Shown: in pieces, positions 1 to 6,719 of the stretch | How positions within the stretch are numbered: position 1 is the stretch's first letter | How the letters are laid out: every line of letters starts with the position of its first letter | Source: Thiomargarita sp. | GTDB lineage: Bacteria > Pseudomonadota > Gammaproteobacteria > Beggiatoales > Beggiatoaceae | Length of the DNA stretch: 6,940 nt | Direction: 5' to 3' | Assembly: GCA_030618965.1 (NCBI GenBank) | Contig: JAUXCJ010000054.1 | Coordinates: 1 to 6,940, forward strand | Made by a program: the position numbers and the translations under genes | Notes under the pieces: model-generated | Database searches by the model: none | Seen by the model: only the letters and a program-made list of their open reading frames with translations | What the model was told of the DNA's origin: nothing

Positions 1-1307
1 CTGCCCCTGAAATAGCTATTATTGGAGCGGGTCCTGCGGGCATCTCAGCCGCCTATCATCTTGTCAAACGCGGATTTCGTGCCATGATTTTCGATGAACA
101 CACTGAGGCGGGTGGTACTTTACGCACAGCATTACCGCCTTACCGTTTACCACGCTCAATACTTGATGCCGAACTGGAACGTATTCTGGCACTAGATGGC
201 ATCACTTTTCAAGCACACACCCGTTTAGGACGGGATATGCATCTTAATGAACTACAAGCACAATATAAAGCCGTCTTTCTCGCACTCGGCGCACAACGTA
301 GTGTTGAATGGAGCATAGATGGCGTTGTGCCACGCGATTTACACGCCGGCTTTGAACTGCTCAAAAACTGGATAGACATTGGTGCAGTCCCGATATCGAA
401 AAGTGTTGCAATCATTGGCGCAGGTAATACCGCTGTTGATATGGCGCGTGTGATGAAGCGAGCTGGTGTACCAGAAGTGCATCTTATTTCTCATAAACCG
501 ATACCAAAGCCCGGTATCCCCGTTGAAGAGGCTATGCCAGCCATTCCTCGTGAAGTGCATGAAGCCTTAGAAGAAGGCGTGATTATCCATGAATATCGGG
601 GCATTCGCCGTCTGATTTTACGAGGTGAGCGTGTCATCGGTGTTGAAATGGTACACATGAAAAAACTCATGCAGCCCAGCGGCAAACTCAAACGGACAGC
701 TTTTGAGGGCACTGAAACTATTTTGAATGTTGAACAAGTCATACCCGCTGTGGGGCAAGTAATTGAACCTACTGGCATAGAAAACTTAGCCGGCAATCGT
801 AGCCATTTACAAATTGATCAATGGGGAGAAATTGTCGGACATCCGGGTATTTACGCCGGTGGAGATGTCACCCCTAATGCGGGTACTGTCACCGCCGCTG
901 TTGGTGATGGACGACGGGCTGCTGAGGCGATTCATACTGCATTACGCGCTTCAGCAACAGATATTACCCCCATTCAGTTTGACAAACTCAATATGCACTA
1001 TTATGAACACGCGCCTCGTGTTCAAGAGCCAAGACTCCCCGTTAAACAGCGCATTGGGGAGGAGGAAATCACCACAACTTTAACAGCACCCTTAATTGCA
1101 CAGGAAAGTCAACGCTGCTTTTCTTGTGGAAATTGTTTAGCTTGTGATAATTGTTGGACACTTTGTCCTGATTCAGCCGTTCTTAAAACTAAAGAATTGG
1201 CGACGGATGGTTCCCACTATGTTTTTGATTATGATTATTGTAAAGGTTGTGGGCTGTGTGCCACTGAATGCCCTTGTGGATTTATAGATATGATAGACGA
1301 ATTATAG
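1..1307 (+). CDS. GltD-like FAD/NAD(P)H oxidoreductase with C-terminal 2[4Fe-4S] ferredoxin module (5' partial)
   Basis: The reading frame is open from base 3 with no start in view, so the gene begins before the window; the ATG at 84 is internal, because the FAD-binding GAGPAG motif lies upstream of it (bases 24-41). Counting visible residues from base 3 (434 in all): GAGPAG at 8-13 is the FAD Rossmann loop, VAIIGAGNTAVD at 135-146 is the NAD(P) loop, and GGDVTP from 286 is the second FAD contact. The C-terminus has cysteines at 372, 375, 378, 381, 384 and 388, then CKGCGLCATECPCG from 413, enough for two [4Fe-4S] clusters. Glutamate synthase small subunit, DsrL and SfrB share this flavoprotein core. 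Proteins with this kind of ferredoxin tail often accompany 2-oxoacid:ferredoxin oxidoreductases, so the inferred role is electron transfer between NAD(P)H and ferredoxin in the cytoplasm. The exact partner is not visible. DsrL is less likely because no dsr gene follows. Class is confident; substrate is not. Confidence 0.88.
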   Translation, partial: APEIAIIGAGPAGISAAYHLVKRGFRAMIFDEHTEAGGTLRTALPPYRLPRSILDAELERILALDGITFQAHTRLGRDMHLNELQAQYKAVFLALGAQRSVEWSIDGVVPRDLHAGFELLKNWIDIGAVPISKSVAIIGAGNTAVDMARVMKRAGVPEVHLISHKPIPKPGIPVEEAMPAIPREVHEALEEGVIIHEYRGIRRLILRGERVIGVEMVHMKKLMQPSGKLKRTAFEGTETILNVEQVIPAVGQVIEPTGIENLAGNRSHLQIDQWGEIVGHPGIYAGGDVTPNAGTVTAAVGDGRRAAEAIHTALRASATDITPIQFDKLNMHYYEHAPRVQEPRLPVKQRIGEEEITTTLTAPLIAQESQRCFSCGNCLACDNCWTLCPDSAVLKTKELATDGSHYVFDYDYCKGCGLCATECPCGFIDMIDEL

Positions 1308-1322
1308 TTGCCCTACCCCTAA

Positions 1323-1343
1323 CCCCCTCCCGCTGGGAGGGGG
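1323..1343. repeat. C-rich/G-rich perfect palindrome downstream of the oxidoreductase gene
   Basis: CCCCCTCCC (1323-1331) and GGGAGGGGG (1335-1343) form a perfect 9-bp stem around a 3-base gct loop, starting 15 bases after the stop codon. No T-run follows on the plus strand, so it is not a textbook intrinsic terminator, although so GC-rich a hairpin could stall transcription or protect the mRNA 3' end. The wording, with CCCCTAACCCCC leading in, resembles dispersed intergenic palindromes common in cyanobacteria and some filamentous sulfur bacteria. That resemblance is from memory. Only one copy is in this window. Confidence 0.6.
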
Positions 1344-1344
1344 A

Positions 1345-1373
1345 TTGGAAAATCTAAAAAACTCATTTAAAAT
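1345..1373 (+). promoter_or_regulatory. Candidate sigma70 promoter for the FGE-fold gene
   Basis: TTGGAA (1345-1350) and TAAAAT (1368-1373) are separated by exactly 17 bases, a good match to -35 and -10 boxes. Transcription would start near 1380, giving a leader of about 30 bases before the ATG at 1411. The -35 box lies immediately after the GC-rich palindrome. The region is very AT-rich, so chance matches are likely. Confidence 0.4.
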
Positions 1374-1388
1374 AACATCAAATTTCTT

Positions 1389-1412
1389 ATAAAAAACCAT
1401 ATAAAAAACCAT
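1389..1412 (+). repeat. 12-bp perfect tandem duplication running into the start codon
   Basis: ATAAAAAACCAT occurs at 1389-1400 and again at 1401-1412; the second copy supplies the first two bases of the ATG at 1411. No Shine-Dalgarno sequence stands before this start. The duplication puts A-rich, probably unstructured sequence directly upstream of the initiator codon. Confidence 0.7.
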
Positions 1413-2742
1413 GTATTTAGACCATATAATTAATATTGGACAAGGGATTAGTATTGGCATCGACGTTTATAAAAATGTCAGTACTATCTTCAAGGGCGAT
1501 AAAATCAAACAATTTAATCAGGATAGTTCACAAATAGAACGATTATCAGATAATATTTTATATGCACCCAATTTACATGTTTTGCAAGATGTGACTAAAC
1601 GCGAGCAACAATATGTGGATGATTTACGTGAAATAAGAGAAAGTTTGGAGCCTGTGCAACAAGCTTTGGGGGAAGAAATTCTCTCCTCAGCTATGATTTT
1701 AACACCTGAAAAAATGCAACAAGCATTCTCAAATAATCCTTGGGATGCCTTGCTTGATGTTCGCCCCTTCAATATCGTTACCGAGTCCAGTAATTCAGAT
1801 ATGCTGCCGATCTTATTTCATCATAATGAAACCCCATTTCTTGGTTGGCAAACATCCAGTACTTTACCCAAGTTATTTAATTGCCATTATGATTTATGGT
1901 TTCCAGAAACTGGACTAACAACAAAAGGCTCCAAGTATGGAGAACGGTTTCAATTTAAAACAGTTACTGTAGATGCTTGGGGAAAAGTCATAGAACGTTG
2001 TACTAATAGTGCCTATCAAATCACAGAATTGATCAATAATGTTCCTCTTGAAATGGTTTATATTCCAGCAGGTACATTTTTGATGGGAAGCCTCGAAAAT
2101 GAAAAGGGGCAATATGAGGATGAACGCCCTCAACACCAAGTCACAATAACACCCTTTTATATGAGCAAATATCCCATTACTCAAACACAATGGCAAGCAG
2201 TCATGGGAAATAATCCTTCTAATTTTAAGGGCGAAAATCGTCCTGTTGAGTTTATATCATGGCATGAAGCGGTAGAATTTTGTAAGCAAGTTTCTAAAAT
2301 TACAGAAAAAGATTATCACTTGCCGAGCGAAGCAGAATGGGAATATGCTTGTCGCGCTGGAACTAATACGCCCTTTTACTTTGGCGATACTATTTCTACC
2401 GAGTTGGTTAACTATAATTGCTCCTGTCCAGCTTATGCATCTGAAAATGAAGGAACTTATCGTGAAGAAACCAGCGATGTCGGGATTTTTCCAGCGAATG
2501 CTTTTGGGCTACATGATATGCACGGCAATGTTTTAGAATGGTGTGCTGATCCTTGGTATAAGAATTATAAGGGAGCACGGCCTGATAGCCGTGTTTGGGA
2601 ACATGGGGGGGATACTTTAAGGCGTGTATTACGTGGAGGCTCGTGGGTTTATTTTCCAAGACCCTGCCGTAGTGCTTATCGCTATCGTAAATTGCCTGTT
2701 ACTAAGTATGATAATGTTGGGTTTCGTATTGTATTATCATAG
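1411..2742 (+). CDS. FGE-sulfatase (SUMF1/C-type-lectin fold) domain protein with an unrecognised N-terminal region
   Basis: This 443-residue protein has a C-terminal formylglycine-generating-enzyme-like domain at about 212-443. Landmarks are LEMVYIPAGTFLMGS (213-227), the DERPQHQVTITPFYMSKYPIT block, LPSEAEWEYACRAG (304-317), FGLHDMHGNVLEWCADPW (365-382) and VLRGGSW ending in GFRIVLS. True aerobic FGEs bind copper with two cysteines in this last motif. Here the first position is Tyr414 and only Cys419 remains, so sulfatase-activating catalysis is unlikely and a binding or scaffold role is inferred. Residues 1-180 match no family I recognise: a glycine-containing N-terminus, then a charged, probably helical stretch (about 62-90). 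Residues about 180-212 resemble the linker commonly seen before such domains. No signal peptide or clear membrane helix is seen, so it is probably cytoplasmic. The start has no Shine-Dalgarno but is the first ATG in frame. The C-terminus resembles DGR target proteins. The gene converges on the downstream ATPase gene. Confidence 0.88.
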   Translation: MYLDHIINIGQGISIGIDVYKNVSTIFKGDKIKQFNQDSSQIERLSDNILYAPNLHVLQDVTKREQQYVDDLREIRESLEPVQQALGEEILSSAMILTPEKMQQAFSNNPWDALLDVRPFNIVTESSNSDMLPILFHHNETPFLGWQTSSTLPKLFNCHYDLWFPETGLTTKGSKYGERFQFKTVTVDAWGKVIERCTNSAYQITELINNVPLEMVYIPAGTFLMGSLENEKGQYEDERPQHQVTITPFYMSKYPITQTQWQAVMGNNPSNFKGENRPVEFISWHEAVEFCKQVSKITEKDYHLPSEAEWEYACRAGTNTPFYFGDTISTELVNYNCSCPAYASENEGTYREETSDVGIFPANAFGLHDMHGNVLEWCADPWYKNYKGARPDSRVWEHGGDTLRRVLRGGSWVYFPRPCRSAYRYRKLPVTKYDNVGFRIVLS

Positions 2743-2785
2743 TAGCCAAAAAGGGCAATCCCCCTGTGGTTGCCCTTTTTGGCTA
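2743..2785. terminator. Bidirectional intrinsic terminator between convergent genes
   Basis: TAGCCAAAAAGGGCAA (2743-2758) and TTGCCCTTTTTGGCTA (2770-2785) form a perfect 16-bp stem around an 11-base loop. Within it, a GGGCAA/TTGCCC core is preceded by A5 and followed by T5, so the same hairpin-plus-U-run reads on either strand. It begins directly after the plus-strand stop codon (2740-2742), and the minus-strand TAG stop (2783-2785) lies in its outer arm. The core also resembles palindromes dispersed in cyanobacterial and related genomes, so it may be a repeat reused as a terminator. Confidence 0.85.
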
Positions 2786-4801
2786 TTTAAACATTCTAAC
2801 CAACCAATGATGACTCATCAAAGATATTAAGGTTTTCATAGCCACTTCTAAATCGACTTCAAAATCTCTATTTTGAATATCAACAATAAGCTTATAAATA
2901 ACTTCAAAATTGAATCTGTCATCTTTATCCATATAAATAAATTGACCATTCACAGCCTGTTTCAATTTGTCTATTTCTGCCCTGCCCACTTTGCCCTTGA
3001 TTGTAGTTTCTCTGACATCTCTAAACAGGGTAAAGTGTATATTGGGATATTTTATCACCAGTTCATTAAAATTCTTGATCCTAGCAGGAAATCCCAGTTC
3101 GCTACTATGTGCAAATCCGACGACAAAAGACTGTGCTCGTGTTTTGATTAAATAATGTTCCGGTAACTTTCTTTTGCCTAGCTTTAAGCGATCAATCTCT
3201 ATATTTTTCAAAAAACTATTAAAAGCTTCAGTCACAGCTAAGACTTTACCAATATCATCACTATCACTAATCACAACGAGTTTGTCATAATCCTGTTCAA
3301 ATAGAGCTTTTTCTTTATCTATATAGTCTATAATCAGACTACTCACCAGAGGACTTTTATCTTCAAGCACCACTGACGGTGGCATGGCTTTTTTAGCAAC
3401 TTGTGGAGGCGGTTCTGGTATCTTTGCCATTTTTCCAACGACGTTTTGTTTCAAGCCTTCTATTTCACTCAAAATGGTTTTGAGTACGCCAAAAACTTCC
3501 GATTCAAAATTCGATACATTCAGTTGATTTTTGATGGAAGCTAATTGATCTTTTACATCATCCTCAAAACTTTTGACCTTGCGAACTGCGGGTAAGGGAA
3601 CTCCTTGCGTTCTAAAGCGGTAATAATGTGAAGCCCGATTTAAGACTTCTCTAATAGAACTCTGATTTAAAATATCTTGCACATCATCATCAGAAAACAG
3701 TTTTTCTATATCAACGTCATGTGCTTTAGCTTTGAGGATTAATATCTTTTTTAATTGCTCATTAATAGGCTTATTTAGGATAATTTGACATTGAGACAGT
3801 CTGCCTATAACAGAATTATCAAAGAAATCCTTAAAATATTCCCATCTGTTGTCAAATAAATTTAAAATAATCAAGCTATTAGGAACATAAGTAAACAATT
3901 CCTTAATCGCATCACCAAAGCTTTGGAGCAAGGGTTTATTATATTCAAGCCCCAATCCTTCAAGTTGATCAAATATAATAATCAAAGGCTCATCCATCAT
4001 TGACAACTTACCAAAAACCCTCATGGCATCCAATGAAAATGCTTCTTTACTGCCCTCTTCTTTCCAACTTTTTAAACCGATACTTTTAGATTCATACTCT
4101 TCTAGTTCATTACCCGATAGCCATTTACCCACCAATTTCTTCTTATTAGGATCAGAATAACTACAAAATTTGATAATACCTTTTAAAATGGCGGATGAAT
4201 AGCCAGCATCACCATAATGGCGTTTCCACCAATTTTCCAAAAGTACTTCAATACGTTGCCAATATTCACGCTTATTACGTGCTCCCTCCTCGCCTAATTT
4301 TTCATAAATATTAAGCGGATTTTCTGAGAGAACTTTTAACAAAAATCTATCCTTATCAGTCACTTTTCTGAAATAATCAAAAATACTTCCAGATTTTTGG
4401 GAATTAGCAAAAGTCTCTTGAATAATATGATAAAAACTGGTAGCGAGAAGATGCTCTAATTGAGAATAAGGACTATTCGGCACTTTTTCGACAAAAGATT
4501 CTAAAACTCGGCTATAAATATGGAATAAAACCGAACTGAGATTATTCGGCTGTCTGATAAACAGTAAGCGATTGTGTTCTAAACGATCTTTTGCCAATCT
4601 CATCATCAAATGGGTTTTACCCGTGCCCGGTTCACCAATAACAATGGCTCCCTGACTTTGATAATTTTCTTTATCATTCTTAATATCTGTTATTACAGAC
4701 TTTAATCTTTCAAACTCCTCAGAGAAAATTTCTTTTAAATCACTATGGTTTTGAAAAGGCGTATCGACGCGACTATTACTAAAGGGATTTGTGGCTGTCA
4801 T
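2783..4801 (-). CDS. P-loop (AAA/STAND-like) ATPase of unknown function
   Basis: This 672-residue protein has a Walker A loop GEPGTGKTH (56-64) and a Walker B strand LIIIFDQLEGL (273-283), in which Gln follows the Asp. The DQxE form recalls nSTAND- and Orc/Cdc6-type ATPases. LIILNLFDNRW (310-320) is a possible sensor-1 strand, and Arg334 in VIGRLSQ is a possible arginine finger. The roughly 210 residues between the Walker motifs are mostly helical and rich in Trp and charged residues, a much larger insert than in a minimal AAA module. A helical stretch (about 380-460) and a proline-rich linker (IPEPPPQ, 461-467) lead to a C-terminal alpha/beta region (about 485-672) with strand-like KLVVIS, FVVGFA, IHFTLFRD and QFIYMD, which I do not recognise. 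No signal peptide or membrane helix is seen. An AGGA lies about 16 bases before the ATG, too far for a strong ribosome site. It could be a defence or conflict-system ATPase, but no nuclease, methylase or other partner is visible, so no function is assigned. Confidence 0.85.
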   Translation of the reverse strand: MTATNPFSNSRVDTPFQNHSDLKEIFSEEFERLKSVITDIKNDKENYQSQGAIVIGEPGTGKTHLMMRLAKDRLEHNRLLFIRQPNNLSSVLFHIYSRVLESFVEKVPNSPYSQLEHLLATSFYHIIQETFANSQKSGSIFDYFRKVTDKDRFLLKVLSENPLNIYEKLGEEGARNKREYWQRIEVLLENWWKRHYGDAGYSSAILKGIIKFCSYSDPNKKKLVGKWLSGNELEEYESKSIGLKSWKEEGSKEAFSLDAMRVFGKLSMMDEPLIIIFDQLEGLGLEYNKPLLQSFGDAIKELFTYVPNSLIILNLFDNRWEYFKDFFDNSVIGRLSQCQIILNKPINEQLKKILILKAKAHDVDIEKLFSDDDVQDILNQSSIREVLNRASHYYRFRTQGVPLPAVRKVKSFEDDVKDQLASIKNQLNVSNFESEVFGVLKTILSEIEGLKQNVVGKMAKIPEPPPQVAKKAMPPSVVLEDKSPLVSSLIIDYIDKEKALFEQDYDKLVVISDSDDIGKVLAVTEAFNSFLKNIEIDRLKLGKRKLPEHYLIKTRAQSFVVGFAHSSELGFPARIKNFNELVIKYPNIHFTLFRDVRETTIKGKVGRAEIDKLKQAVNGQFIYMDKDDRFNFEVIYKLIVDIQNRDFEVDLEVAMKTLISLMSHHWLVRMFK

Positions 4802-4826
4802 TTTTAGTTAATATTTTCCTGATTTT

Positions 4827-4932
4827 TTGTCTGAACCTTGATTTTAAAGGATTTAAAGGATTTAAAGGATTTTTTTAAGAAAGATTTTATCCTTTTTATC
4901 CTTATTAATCCTTATAATCAAGGTTCAGACAA
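4827..4932. repeat. Palindromic intergenic element, copy 1 (17-bp inverted ends, internal 9-bp repeats)
   Basis: The ends are perfect inverted repeats, TTGTCTGAACCTTGATT (4827-4843) and AATCAAGGTTCAGACAA (4916-4932). Inside, AAAGGATTT is repeated three times in tandem (4846-4872), and the right half carries the approximate complement as ATCCTT-containing units, so the whole element can fold into a long imperfect hairpin. It fills about half of the region between the divergent ATPase and proS genes. A second copy with the same ends lies after proS. It encodes no protein. It could be a MITE- or REP-like dispersed repeat; no clear target-site duplication is visible. Confidence 0.85.
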
Positions 4933-4943
4933 TATAGTTGTTT

Positions 4944-4949
4944 TATAAT
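4944..4949 (+). promoter_or_regulatory. Candidate -10 box for proS
   Basis: A perfect TATAAT stands 53 bases before the proS start. No good TTGACA-like -35 lies at the usual distance; that position (about 4920-4926) falls inside the right arm of the palindromic element. If it is used, transcription starts near 4956. The leader ends in AAGAGA, a weak purine-rich ribosome site about 10 bases before the ATG. Confidence 0.45.
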
Positions 4950-5002
4950 ATTCTATCATTAAAAAATGAGATTTAAACACAACAAACTAAGAGAATAAAA
5001 TC

Positions 5003-6712
5003 ATGCGTCTTAGCCGTTTTTTACTCCCAACACTCAAAGAAACACCAGCAACTGCCGAGGTTATTAGTCACCAACTCATGCTACGGGCAGGTATGATACG
5101 CAAACTCTCCGCTGGATTATACACATGGCTACCACTCGGCTTGCGCGTTTTACGCAAAATAGAAAATATTGTCCGTGAAGAAATGGACAAATCCGGGGCA
5201 CAAGAGCTACTAATGCCTGCTATACAACCTGCCGAACTCTGGCAAGAATCAGGACGTTGGGAGCAGTACGGCCCAGAACTCTTGCGTTTAAAAGATCGGC
5301 ATGATCGAGAATTTTGCTTTGGGCCAACTCATGAAGAAATCATTACCAACCTAATCAGCCGCGAAATTCGCAGTTATAAACAACTACCTGCCAATTTTTA
5401 CCAAATTCAAACCAAATTCCGCGACGAAATTCGTCCCCGCTTTGGCATAATGCGAGCGCGTGAATTTTTAATGAAAGATGCCTACTCCTTTCATTTAAAT
5501 CAAAGCTCTTTGCAAGAAACCTACGATGTTATGTTTAACACATACACCAATATTTTCAAACGCTTATGCTTAAATTTTCGTTCAGTATTGGCTGACACGG
5601 GCAATATCGGTGGTAGTGGCTCGCATGAATTTCACGTTTTAGCAGATTCGGGAGAAGACGCGATTGCCTATAGTACAACGGGCGACTATGCCGCCAATGT
5701 CGAAATGGCCGCCGCCTTGCCACCCGAAGGCAAACGCCCTGAAGCCACTGAAACCATGAAAATGGTCGAAACACCAAATCAACATACTATAGAAGAACTC
5801 AGCAAATTTTTAAACGTCAAATCCACCCAATGCGTCAAAACGCTGATAGTAAAAGGCGAAGAAAATGGCTTAGTAGCACTCGTATTACGCGGCGATCACA
5901 GCCTCAATGCAATTAAAGCGGCCAAATTTCCTTTAGTCGCCAGCCCCTTGACTTTTGCAGATCCCGCTGAGATTCGCCAAACCATCGGCTGCGACGTTGG
6001 CTCAATTGGACCAGTAAATTTGAATTTACCAATTTTAGTAGATCATAGTGCTGCTCATTTAGCCGATTTTGTATGTGGAGCTAATAAAGATGGATACCAC
6101 CTAACAGGTGTAAATTGGGGACGTGATTGTTCAGAAGGTGAAATCGTTGATTTGCGTAACGTCGAAATCGGCGATCCTAGCCCAGATGGCAACGGCATTT
6201 TAGACATAGCGCGTGGCATAGAAGTCGGGCACATATTCCAATTAGGCCAAAAATACAGCAAAGCCATGCAAGCGACAGTACTAGACGAACAAGGCAAAGC
6301 GACGACATTAACAATGGGCTGCTATGGCATCGGCGTATCCCGCCTCGTAGCGGCTGCCATTGAACAAAACCATGATAAACATGGCATAATTTGGCCACAA
6401 GCCATAGCTCCCTTCACCGTAGCACTGTTGCCCATGAGTATGCACAAATCGCAACGATTACGCGATGCCACAGAAACATTGTATCAACAACTACAAACAG
6501 CGGGCATAGATGTATTACTAGATGATCGCCGAGAACGCCCAGGTGTCATGTTTGCAAACGCGGAACTGATAGGCATACCTCACCGCTTAGTGGTAGGAGA
6601 ACGTGGATTGGATAATGGGGAGATTGAATACAAAGGGCGAACTGATGACAAAGCACAACAAGTGCCTATTGATAAAGTGATTGAATTTATTCAGGGGAAA
6701 TTGCAGGATTAG
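5003..6712 (+). CDS. proS: Prolyl-tRNA synthetase (bacterial type with editing insertion)
   Basis: This 569-residue class II aminoacyl-tRNA synthetase charges tRNA-Pro with proline using ATP in the cytoplasm; its length is close to the 572 residues of the E. coli enzyme. The N-terminal [13 protein letters not shown] with [22 protein letters not shown] is typical of the family. FGPTHEE (106-112) and motif 2, [26 protein letters not shown] (139-164), form the active site. The editing (INS) domain, which clears Ala-tRNA-Pro, spans about 224-390; Lys279 in QCVKTLIVK falls at the number of the known E. coli editing residue. Motif 3, [13 protein letters not shown] (439-451), completes the catalytic core. 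The anticodon-binding domain follows from about 470 ([34 protein letters not shown]). All key motifs are intact, so it should be functional. It appears to be transcribed alone: divergent from the ATPase gene and followed eight bases after its stop by a palindromic element. Confidence 0.98.
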   Translation: MRLSRFLLPTLKETPATAEVISHQLMLRAGMIRKLSAGLYTWLPLGLRVLRKIENIVREEMDKSGAQELLMPAIQPAELWQESGRWEQYGPELLRLKDRHDREFCFGPTHEEIITNLISREIRSYKQLPANFYQIQTKFRDEIRPRFGIMRAREFLMKDAYSFHLNQSSLQETYDVMFNTYTNIFKRLCLNFRSVLADTGNIGGSGSHEFHVLADSGEDAIAYSTTGDYAANVEMAAALPPEGKRPEATETMKMVETPNQHTIEELSKFLNVKSTQCVKTLIVKGEENGLVALVLRGDHSLNAIKAAKFPLVASPLTFADPAEIRQTIGCDVGSIGPVNLNLPILVDHSAAHLADFVCGANKDGYHLTGVNWGRDCSEGEIVDLRNVEIGDPSPDGNGILDIARGIEVGHIFQLGQKYSKAMQATVLDEQGKATTLTMGCYGIGVSRLVAAAIEQNHDKHGIIWPQAIAPFTVALLPMSMHKSQRLRDATETLYQQLQTAGIDVLLDDRRERPGVMFANAELIGIPHRLVVGERGLDNGEIEYKGRTDDKAQQVPIDKVIEFIQGKLQD

Positions 6713-6719
6713 ATGTAAA

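Noticed and set aside
84..86. ATG at 84 as the true start of the oxidoreductase
   Set aside because: The same frame is open back to base 3 and contains the essential GAGPAG FAD-binding loop, so the ATG is internal.
491..796. A 101-codon minus-strand frame within the oxidoreductase gene
   Set aside because: It overlaps the conserved flavoprotein frame, its serine/proline-rich translation is typical of an antisense shadow, and it has no ribosome site or homology I can see.
2617..2742. Calling a complete diversity-generating retroelement
   Set aside because: No reverse transcriptase, accessory protein or template repeat is present; only a variable-region-like C-terminus is seen, so it is kept as a hypothesis.
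2873..3155. Plus-strand open frames opposite the ATPase gene
   Set aside because: They lie antisense to a long, well-motifed coding frame and show no recognisable domains; their composition is that of the complement of the real gene.
1411..4801. Treating the FGE-fold protein and the ATPase as one two-gene defence operon
   Set aside because: The genes are convergent and separated by a bidirectional terminator, so they are not co-transcribed.
4846..4932. Short regularly spaced repeats that might suggest a CRISPR array
   Set aside because: The units are contiguous 9-bp tandem copies without unique spacers, and the whole forms one imperfect palindrome.
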